Source of the DNA: an uncultured Acidimicrobiales bacterium
GTDB lineage: Bacteria > Actinomycetota > Acidimicrobiia > Acidimicrobiales > UBA10347
NCBI GenBank assembly: GCA_937942965.1
Contig: CALDGN010000159.1
Coordinates: forward strand, 1 to 14,091
DNA length: 14,091 nucleotides
Reading direction: 5' to 3'
Shown here: one piece after another, positions 1-5,228 of the stretch
Layout: the number at the start of each line of letters is the position of its first letter
Position numbering within the stretch: position 1 is the first letter of the stretch
The notes under the pieces: model-generated
What the model was told of the DNA's origin: nothing
Databases searched by the model: none
What the model saw: the letters and a program-made list of their open reading frames with translations, nothing else
Program-made: the position numbers and the translations under genes

Positions 1-1875
1 GAACGGGGCCGTGCGTGCCGGGGTCGATGCGCCATTCCACTCGCGGGCGGTGGTGATGTCGAGGTAGGGGCGTTGGTTGTGGATGAACGCAGGCGCTCCG
101 ATGATGCCCGGCGTCGACACGATCGTGTTGAGTTCGTCGGCGGGTATGCGGACCGTTCCTGATGACACGCGCTGGCCCATCAGGTCAGGCTGGTTGGTCC
201 CGTGGATCGCCATTCCGGGAACGCCGCCTCCGCCGAACGTGCCGAGTGCCTCGCTGAAGGTGCCAAGGCCGACGATCCAGTCGCCGTACGCGGGACTGAG
301 ATCGGAACCGGCGACGATCTGGGTCACCCACCCGGAGACGAGTGGCGTCGGTCGGCTCTCGCGGCCCGACACGATCTTCGTGCGCAGTATGAGTTCGTCG
401 TTCTTGTAGAACAGCAGCTCGCCCGCCTGGTCTGCGATCCCGTTTCCGGAACGGCCGAGTGCGATCTCGATGAACACATCGGTGACCCGCACGTTGAACT
501 CCGACGCTCGTACCCACGCGTACGACTCGTTCGGCCGGGTGGCCACTTGGACTCGGAGCCAGCCGGGTTGCTCCTCGACGACGCGCAGCACGAGCGGTTG
601 GCCGTACACGGTGATCGGATAGAGCGGGTTCAGCAGCTCGACACCGCCGATGCTGTTGACGTCGAGAAGCGTGCGCGGTTCGCCGTCGGGTTCGTCGAAG
701 ACAGGAATCTGGAACTCGCTGTCGAGGTCCTTGGCGATGGCGTACCGGAAGCTGCGGTCGGCGGCGACCCGGTCAGGCTCGGGGTTCGCACACACGAGTT
801 CGGGCTCGTTGCAGGGGATCCAGAGCTGTGGGTGTTGGCGGTCGGCGACCGGTGCCACCTCCGCGTTCAAGAGGAAGCCCATGGTTTCGGCCGGGACCAG
901 CTCTCGGGCGAGAACATCCTCGCGGCCGGGTCGGGCGCCGCTGCTGTCGAACATCACGACTGGCACGCCGGGATGGACGTAGCCGATGAGCTCCGAAATG
1001 TCCTCGTTCGTCAGCCGAATCTCGCCCGAGCTGACCCGTTGACCGATGACCTCAGGAATGTTCGTGCCATGGAGGAAGTTCTGCGGCGAACCGCCGCCTC
1101 CGAACGTTCCGAGCTGTTCGGAGAAGCTGGCCATCATCAGCGCCGCTTCGCCGTACACCGGACCTCGATCCCACACGTCGCCGAGGAGGCCCGCTTCGAG
1201 ATAGGTGACGTGCACAGGCGTCTCTCGCGAGTCTCGACCTTGGACGATCGGTGCGGTCATCAGGATCTCATCGCCGTCGAACACGGTGAGCTCGCCGGGC
1301 CCAGCCAGATCGATCTCGATCCGCTTGGTTGTCTCGGCCCACTCGAAGTCGGCCGCGTCGACCCACACGCTGGTGTCGTGGGGGCGCGTCGGCGCCTGTA
1401 CACGAATCCATGCATCACCCGGCTCGCCTTCGACCACCCGCAAGACCGTCGGCGAACCTCGGTCGTGCCAGTTGAACAAGGGGAGTGGCGTCGCAATCCC
1501 ATCGATTGCGTTGACCTCGAGCAACATGCGTTTCTCGCCGCTTGGGTCGTCGTAGACCGCGAGCGCACGTGTCGCCGACCCATACCCCTGCCACACCTCG
1601 CCGGCGCCGACCCGGGCCACGAGGTACCTCCCGAGCCCGTCCGGGGTTGGATCCGGAGTGGGCGTGGGCTCGGGAGGCGGAGTCGCATCCGGGGTGACCA
1701 CCGGCAAGGCTGCACCCCCGTCATCCGACGCGGACGCTGATGCGGTTGGTGTGGGAAGGCTGTGGTTGGCGGTAGGGCGCGCTTCCTCGGTGCACGCCGC
1801 AGCAAGCAGGATCATCGCCATGGCGAGCACGAGGGACCACGGAGATCCGTGTGGGCGGGGCAGACGCAGCAACAC
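1..1875 (-). CDS. Lipoprotein with tandem cysteine-less L,D-transpeptidase (YkuD)-like domains, 3' end outside window
   Basis: I translated this frame by hand; it is open for 625 codons from a GTG at 1875 through the left edge. An in-frame TGA lies shortly upstream, and GTG 1875 is the best start because it gives a signal peptide (basic n-region, then hydrophobic LVLAMAMILLAAAC). The lipobox Cys is residue 28. Residues 29-80 are a Pro/Thr/Ser/Asp-rich linker, as in exported lipoproteins. Two similar units follow (about 84-320 and 370-600), each with a beta-rich segment ending in VxLRVVE then a YkuD-like core. The cores carry HGTNIPEVIGQRVSSGEIR (His269) and HGTNQPDLMGQRVSSGTVR (His558). L,D-transpeptidases normally read S-x-G-C-[IV]-R; here Cys is Glu285 and Thr574. 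Known family role: peptidoglycan 3-3 crosslinking through that Cys. I infer a non-catalytic cell-wall binding or scaffolding role. Cys355 and Cys362 in the linker could pair. No clear Shine-Dalgarno. Confidence 0.85.
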   Translation of the reverse strand, partial: MLLRLPRPHGSPWSLVLAMAMILLAAACTEEARPTANHSLPTPTASASASDDGGAALPVVTPDATPPPEPTPTPDPTPDGLGRYLVARVGAGEVWQGYGSATRALAVYDDPSGEKRMLLEVNAIDGIATPLPLFNWHDRGSPTVLRVVEGEPGDAWIRVQAPTRPHDTSVWVDAADFEWAETTKRIEIDLAGPGELTVFDGDEILMTAPIVQGRDSRETPVHVTYLEAGLLGDVWDRGPVYGEAALMMASFSEQLGTFGGGGSPQNFLHGTNIPEVIGQRVSSGEIRLTNEDISELIGYVHPGVPVVMFDSSGARPGREDVLARELVPAETMGFLLNAEVAPVADRQHPQLWIPCNEPELVCANPEPDRVAADRSFRYAIAKDLDSEFQIPVFDEPDGEPRTLLDVNSIGGVELLNPLYPITVYGQPLVLRVVEEQPGWLRVQVATRPNESYAWVRASEFNVRVTDVFIEIALGRSGNGIADQAGELLFYKNDELILRTKIVSGRESRPTPLVSGWVTQIVAGSDLSPAYGDWIVGLGTFSEALGTFGGGGVPGMAIHGTNQPDLMGQRVSSGTVRIPADELNTIVSTPGIIGAPAFIHNQRPYLDITTAREWNGASTPARTAPF

Positions 1876-1954
1876 GTTCTCTACGGTGAGGAACGAGTAT
1901 TGAGACCAAGTTGCGACGCCGTGTCAGGTCGGCATCACTGTCCTGGCCAGATTG
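1876..1954 (-). promoter_or_regulatory. Intergenic leader before the YkuD-like lipoprotein gene
   Basis: This 79-bp gap lies between the aaRS-like gene's stop and the lipoprotein GTG. It contains no Shine-Dalgarno better than AGAG directly before the start, and no TANNNT box at the spacing seen for other genes here. TTGGTC about 39 nt upstream of the start could be a -35 element, but no convincing -10 follows. Read-through from the upstream gene is equally possible. Confidence 0.25.
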
Positions 1955-2845
1955 TCACATGACGATTCGGTCAAGACCGGAACCGCTAATCACCAGGCGT
2001 TCTTTGCGATCTGCCAACAAGTGTTGCGTCCACGAGGTGCTTCCGCCGTCGCCGACTTCGACGATCTCATCGTTGCGTCGCACCCCGATCTTGAAGCAAA
2101 GGTGCTCGTAGTACCCACGCCCGTGGGTGCGGTCCGGGTCGACAGTGGCTTCGACGTCGAGGGCATCGACGATGACCTGCGCTTGGTCGAAACGCCCGCT
2201 GTGATCGGACACCTGCACGACAACCTCGGCGGCGGTGTCGATTGCGACGACGGCAGCCACAAGCGACTGGATATGGCGGATCAACTCGGCGACCTCGAAG
2301 CTGCGGTTCCCCTGGTCTCGCCCGGCCGAGACCATGCCAAGGAGCGAGAAGTGGGCGAAGGACCTCGGGCCCTCAAACCGCTGTGCTCGCAACACGCGAT
2401 GCTTCGCGGCGAGGCGGATTGTCGTGGCGGGGTCGGTGCGGCGTTCCAGCGCTGCTTCGAGCGCAAGCATGTTCGTCGGGTCGGACAGGACTTCGGTGAG
2501 ACGCATCGTGGTCACGACGTTGTTCTGGGGGACCTGCGACATCGACGAGCTGGTCGCAAGTGGTGAGACCGGCGACAACTGGATCGCTTGGAAGGTCGAA
2601 GAGACGGCCTGCAACGCTGCCGCCTCGGCTGTTGCGATCGCGACGGCGTCGATCGGCGACGGCGTGCAGAAACGGTCCGATCGGTATTGCTCTAACACGG
2701 CCGATGGTGTGCGATTCGCCGCCCGCTCGGACGCAACGTCGAGCAGCAACGATCGCAGGTCGGCGCCGGGCAGACCGTCGCGCAACGCGTCGTGCGCAGT
2801 TCGGATAGCGGGGTCGGCTCGAAGCCGATCGATCGGGCCGACCAT
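1955..2845 (-). CDS. Class II aminoacyl-tRNA synthetase-like protein (HisRS/HisZ-like core), function unknown
   Basis: A 296-aa protein. I do not recognise it as a named gene, but several blocks line up with the class II synthetase core of HisRS and its paralogue HisZ. They are SDPTNMLALEAALERR (residues 121-136), a motif-2-like stretch HRVLRAQRFEGP...HFSLLGMVSAGRD (149-177), GRGYYEHLCFKI near residue 245 (compare the RGxDYY of HisRS), a glycine-rich VGDGGS, and a terminal ISGSGLDRI like motif 3 (GxGxER). It is shorter than HisRS or HisZ and lacks an anticodon-binding domain. HisZ activates HisG; other short paralogues ligate amino acids to non-tRNA acceptors. Which applies here cannot be told from sequence, and no his genes are adjacent. 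The ATG at 2845 sits 6 nt behind TAGGTT, so the mRNA may be leaderless. It might also simply be a Gly-rich unknown. Confidence 0.6.
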   Translation of the reverse strand: MVGPIDRLRADPAIRTAHDALRDGLPGADLRSLLLDVASERAANRTPSAVLEQYRSDRFCTPSPIDAVAIATAEAAALQAVSSTFQAIQLSPVSPLATSSSMSQVPQNNVVTTMRLTEVLSDPTNMLALEAALERRTDPATTIRLAAKHRVLRAQRFEGPRSFAHFSLLGMVSAGRDQGNRSFEVAELIRHIQSLVAAVVAIDTAAEVVVQVSDHSGRFDQAQVIVDALDVEATVDPDRTHGRGYYEHLCFKIGVRRNDEIVEVGDGGSTSWTQHLLADRKERLVISGSGLDRIVM

Positions 2846-2851
2846 TGTGTC

Positions 2852-2857
2852 AACCTA
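2852..2857 (-). promoter_or_regulatory. Putative -10 box (TAGGTT) for a leaderless aaRS-like mRNA
   Basis: TAGGTT matches the actinobacterial TANNNT consensus and ends 6 nt before the ATG at 2845, so transcription would start at or next to the A of the start codon. No good Shine-Dalgarno competes (only AGG). No -35 hexamer is convincing. The box lies about 30 bp downstream of the inverted-repeat cassette end. Confidence 0.4.
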
Positions 2858-2888
2858 CGCAAACTGCACCGGTCGCCGCCGTGGATTT

Positions 2889-2939
2889 GGGGTCGCACCT
2901 ACAACCGTTTCACGGGGTCGCACCTAGGAACGGTTCACC
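2889..2939 (+). repeat. Left inverted repeat of the cassette (two 12-mers, 25-bp period)
   Basis: Two exact copies of GGGGTCGCACCT at 2889-2900 and 2914-2925, separated by a 13-bp spacer containing AACCGTTTCAC and followed by an AACGGTTCACC-like segment. By my alignment, 43 of 51 positions match the reverse complement of 3410-3460. Paired tandem motifs at both ends are typical of the transposase-binding ends of IS21-family elements. Confidence 0.85.
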
Positions 2940-2947
2940 TGGGACGA

Positions 2948-3361
2948 TCAGACGCCTTCGAGCACGCCGGCTTCTTCTGCTCGGGCAATGATCTCAAGGC
3001 CAAGTACGGAGAAGAGGAAGTACACGACGGCGGCTCCGAGCAGTGCCCAGCCCCAGCCAAAGCCGACGATGCCAAGGATGAGCCCCGCAACGGCGACGAC
3101 AGGTGCTGCGAGCCCGCTGAAACCGAAGCCGATCTTCACGAACGCGGCGATCACCTCCGAACGACGCAGAAGACCAAGCGACCAAGTGAGGGTCGAGGCA
3201 ACTGCGAGGCCGACGGCAATCCAGCTCATCGTGCCCAGCCACTTGTTGATCAGGGAGAAGATCGTCGATCCCACGAGCATCAGGATCGCGAGGACATTGA
3301 GGTCACCCGCGGCGGCCTCGTAACGCTGTTCGTCGGTCAGGCTGGCGTCGTCATCGGCCAC
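2948..3361 (-). CDS. Small four-helix membrane protein, unknown function
   Basis: A 137-aa protein starting with GTG. After an acidic N-terminus (MADDDASLTDEQR, residues 1-13) there are four predicted membrane segments: about 20-42 (LNVLAILMLVGSTIFSLI), 44-66 (MSWIAVGLAVASTLTWSL), a long Gly/Ala/Val-rich one about 72-97, and 98-122 (ALLGAAVVYFLFSVLGLEII). It ends with a short acidic tail. No catalytic motif is visible, and I do not recognise the family. It is the only gene inside an inverted-repeat-bounded cassette, so it may be a passenger acquired with that element rather than functionally tied to its neighbours. The start has no Shine-Dalgarno but is 6 nt behind TAGCGT, consistent with a leaderless mRNA. 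The coherent hydrophobic pattern makes a real gene likely. Confidence 0.75.
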   Translation of the reverse strand: MADDDASLTDEQRYEAAAGDLNVLAILMLVGSTIFSLINKWLGTMSWIAVGLAVASTLTWSLGLLRRSEVIAAFVKIGFGFSGLAAPVVAVAGLILGIVGFGWGWALLGAAVVYFLFSVLGLEIIARAEEAGVLEGV

Positions 3362-3367
3362 GAGGGC

Positions 3368-3373
3368 ACGCTA
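3368..3373 (-). promoter_or_regulatory. Putative -10 box (TAGCGT) for the small membrane protein
   Basis: A TANNNT hexamer ending 6 nt before the GTG at 3361, the same geometry as upstream of two other genes in the window. There is no Shine-Dalgarno. It lies inside the cassette, so the passenger gene would carry its own promoter. Confidence 0.35.
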
Positions 3374-3409
3374 GCGATACGTTCGGCGATCGAGCGAGTC
3401 ACTCGGAGC

Positions 3410-3460
3410 GGTGAAGCGGTTTGAGGTGCGACCCCATGAAGCGGTTTTAGGTGCGACCCC
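3410..3460 (-). repeat. Right inverted repeat of the cassette (two 12-mers, 25-bp period)
   Basis: Read on the minus strand, GGGGTCGCACCT occurs at 3460-3449 and 3435-3424 with a 13-nt spacer (AAAACCGCTTCAT), followed by CAAACCGCTTCACC. A further partial spacer copy (CCGCTTCAC) extends to 3469, so the repeat series runs right up to the tauD stop codon. It is the inverted partner of 2889-2939. Confidence 0.85.
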
Positions 3461-3470
3461 GTGAAGCGGG

Positions 3471-4298
3471 TTAGACGGGGCGGTCGCCTTTGACGGTGAT
3501 GCGACGCATGTGGCGGCGCTTGCCCGCATAGTCATGCAGCGCGAAGTGCTGCACGGCGCGGTTGTCCCACATCGTCAGCGTGCCCGGCTGCCACTGCACC
3601 CGACAGGTGAACGTCTCGTTCGTCGCATGGTCGTACAAGAAGTCGAGCAAGGCAGCGCTCTCGTTCTGGCGCAGACCGCGGATCCGCTCGGTGAACGCCC
3701 GGTTCACAAACAGACCCTTGCGCCCCGTCTCGGGGTGGGTGCGCACGACAGGGTGCTCGATCGTCGTCGCTGCTAAGTCGGTGCCGTGGGTCTGCATCGC
3801 CTTGGACTTCGTGGAGAGACCGCCCTCGCCGTATTGCCGGCGTGCGGAGTGGATCGCGGTCAGACCTTCGAGCATGGACTGCATCGTCGGGCTCAGCGAT
3901 TCGTACGCCGCTTGTTGGTCGGCGAACAACGTGTCGCCACCAGCTTGGGGAACATCGACCGCATACAGGATCGAACCCAGATCGGGTTCCTCGAGGAACG
4001 TCAGGTCCGAGTGCCAGCCGCCGCCGAAGTTCACGGTGTCCTCGGGCTCGGTGACGATGTCGAGGACCTCGGCGTGCTCGCCGACGGCGTGCACGAACGG
4101 GTGCGTGTCGAGCTCGCCGAAGCGGCGTCCGAACGCCATCTGGGCTTCGGGCGATAGGTCTTGGTCGCGAAACACGAGCACGTGGTGCTCGTTGAATGCT
4201 GAGCGAATGTCGGCAATCACCGCATCGGTCAGCTCATCAGCAAGATCGACACCGCCGATTTCGGCGCCGAACAACCCGGACAGTGGCGCAAGTTCCAT
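3471..4298 (-). CDS. TauD/TfdA-family Fe(II)/2-oxoglutarate-dependent dioxygenase
   Basis: A 275-aa cytosolic oxygenase coupling oxidation of an organic substrate to decarboxylation of 2-oxoglutarate. The facial triad is visible: His96 and Asp98 in GGWHSDLTF and His251 in DNRAVQHFALHDY, with the 2-oxoglutarate-binding Arg266 in RRHMRRITVKGDRP. Spacing and length closely follow E. coli TauD (His99, Asp101, His255, Arg270). The N-terminal AEIGGVDLADEL is also typical of the family. I chose ATG 4298 over the farther upstream in-frame start because residues before it are low-complexity antisense of the neighbouring gene, and 4298 gives TGATG overlap with the DUF2236 stop. No independent Shine-Dalgarno is seen, so translation probably depends on the upstream gene. 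Substrate (taurine, alkyl sulfate, 2,4-D-like or other) cannot be read from sequence. The stop codon abuts the cassette repeat. Confidence 0.92.
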   Translation of the reverse strand: MELAPLSGLFGAEIGGVDLADELTDAVIADIRSAFNEHHVLVFRDQDLSPEAQMAFGRRFGELDTHPFVHAVGEHAEVLDIVTEPEDTVNFGGGWHSDLTFLEEPDLGSILYAVDVPQAGGDTLFADQQAAYESLSPTMQSMLEGLTAIHSARRQYGEGGLSTKSKAMQTHGTDLAATTIEHPVVRTHPETGRKGLFVNRAFTERIRGLRQNESAALLDFLYDHATNETFTCRVQWQPGTLTMWDNRAVQHFALHDYAGKRRHMRRITVKGDRPV

Positions 4299-5140
4299 CA
4301 CGCAGAACGGTAGCCGGGACCTGCCCATCGCAATGCACGGGTGATGACCTCGGCCGCCGGACGAATTACCAGAGGATCGACGCCAGGAGCAACCGGCAGG
4401 AGCAGCATCGAGCGGGCCCAGCCCGGGAGCATCGACGCTGACGCCGCAAAGATGATGCCGTAGAACGGCAACACGGTGATCGGCAGGTTCGGCGCGAACA
4501 GCCACCGAGTCGTGTCTCGGCATTCCTGCGTCGGCTTGCATTCCTCGCGGTACATGTCGAGTGCAGCAGCGAGCTCAGCGCGGTTCGTGGGCAGATCTTC
4601 GGCCCCGAGGGCGTGTCCAACGATGGCCATGTCCGCCACGTACCGGTCGGCCTGTTCATCATCGAGCGGGGCGCGTCCGTACTTCTGATGCGCGGCGAGG
4701 AAGCTATCAACCTCGGTGACGTGCACCCATCCGAGCAGGTGTGGATCATCGGCTCGATAGAGGGTGCCGTCTGGGAGTTGGCCGGTGACGCGAGCGTGAA
4801 TCGACTTGACGATGTCGACCGCTCGCTTGCCTTCGGTGCCGCTGCCGAAGACGGTGGCGCCGAGAAACTGGGCCGTGCGGTTGAGCCGCCCGAGCGGATC
4901 GGCCTCGTAGTTCGAGTGCTCCGACACGGCAAACATCGTCGGCGGGTGAAGCGTCTGGAACAGCAACGCTCGAACACCACCGATGAACATTGACGCGTCT
5001 TGGTGGACATGGCGGACCGGGGAGTCAGCCGGGATCATCCCCGGGTCATCGGGCGTCGGCTCGGTGAATGGCCGATGGTCATCGCCCACGACGAGTGTGT
5101 TCACCTGGGAGGCGATTCTGCGTCGAAGGAACTCGGCCAT
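4298..5140 (-). CDS. DUF2236 oxygenase-like protein (MpaB/Lcp-type)
   Basis: A 280-aa protein with the DUF2236 pattern: ALLFQTLHPPTMFAVSEHSNY (residues 59-78), DPLGRLNRTAQFLGATVFG (81-99), a central IHARVTG with His115, YRADDPHLLGWVHVTEVDS (128-145), and a hydrophobic region around residues 215-250. Known members include the heme b-containing rubber oxygenase Lcp and the MpaB-type proteins; candidate heme ligands here are His65, His115 and His140, but I cannot assign one. Substrates of characterised relatives are hydrophobic. The start ATG 5140 lies 6 nt behind TACGTT, suggesting a leaderless transcript and a new transcription unit after the T7SS genes. Its stop overlaps the dioxygenase start (TGATG), so two oxygenases are made together, plausibly acting on one substrate or consecutive intermediates. 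Confidence 0.88.
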   Translation of the reverse strand: MAEFLRRRIASQVNTLVVGDDHRPFTEPTPDDPGMIPADSPVRHVHQDASMFIGGVRALLFQTLHPPTMFAVSEHSNYEADPLGRLNRTAQFLGATVFGSGTEGKRAVDIVKSIHARVTGQLPDGTLYRADDPHLLGWVHVTEVDSFLAAHQKYGRAPLDDEQADRYVADMAIVGHALGAEDLPTNRAELAAALDMYREECKPTQECRDTTRWLFAPNLPITVLPFYGIIFAASASMLPGWARSMLLLPVAPGVDPLVIRPAAEVITRALRWAGPGYRSA

Positions 5141-5146
5141 GAGGCC

Positions 5147-5152
5147 AACGTA
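5147..5152 (-). promoter_or_regulatory. Putative -10 box (TACGTT) for a leaderless oxygenase operon
   Basis: TACGTT fits TANNNT and ends 6 nt before ATG 5140. There is no Shine-Dalgarno in the preceding 20 nt. TTCCTC lies 17 nt upstream as a poor -35. A promoter here would separate the oxygenase pair from the EccC-like gene. Confidence 0.45.
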
Positions 5153-5228
5153 GAACGGACCGACCGACCGAGGAAGGCCCAGCGGCCGAATCCTCGAACG
5201 GCGCAGTCGTTCGGCTTATCTCACGTTG
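5153..5228 (-). other. Gap after the EccC-like gene with a possible hairpin
   Basis: On the minus strand, GCCGAA and TTCGGC can pair around a 19-nt loop that itself contains CGAAC/GTTCG, so two alternative stems are possible. No U-tract follows. A short CGGT tandem sits nearer the oxygenase start. It could be a weak intrinsic terminator, but the evidence is thin. Confidence 0.25.

Larger units (their letters stand above)
2889..3460. mobile_element. Putative non-autonomous IS21-like cassette carrying a membrane-protein gene
   Basis: About 570 bp bounded by roughly 51-bp inverted repeats, each holding two GGGGTCGCACCT motifs with identical 25-bp spacing. The only gene inside is a small membrane protein; no transposase (IstA/IstB) is present. 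I recall the repeat style (GGGGTC...AAACCGxTTCAC repeated) from IS21-family ends, but the family assignment is inference. True termini and a target-site duplication are not defined: the right repeat reaches the tauD stop codon at 3471-3473, and the left outer flank shows no matching short duplication. The arrangement fits a mobile insertion cassette or MITE with a passenger gene. The alternative is paired operators; against that, the repeats point opposite ways relative to the two downstream promoters. Confidence 0.5.

Noticed and set aside
202..1740. Long open frame of 512 codons on the plus strand
   Set aside because: It is codon-aligned antisense to the lipoprotein gene, has shadow-like composition (rich in Arg, Asp, His) and lacks motifs, while the minus-strand reading gives a signal peptide and two YkuD-like motifs.
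1260..1805. Minus-strand open frame of 181 codons
   Set aside because: It is Arg/Ser/Pro-rich low-complexity translation in the wrong frame across the lipoprotein's signal peptide and first domain.
2889..3460. Repeats read as operators for the two flanking promoters
   Set aside because: The 12-mers face opposite directions relative to the two promoters and lie at different distances from them, which fits terminal inverted repeats better.
4299..4541. N-terminal extension of the TauD-like gene to an upstream in-frame start
   Set aside because: The extra residues are unlike any dioxygenase, overlap the DUF2236 coding region, and the TauD family start matches MELAPLSG at 4298.
5156..5171. CGGT/ACCG short tandem as a regulatory repeat
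   Set aside because: Only about three units in GC-rich DNA, which is expected by chance.
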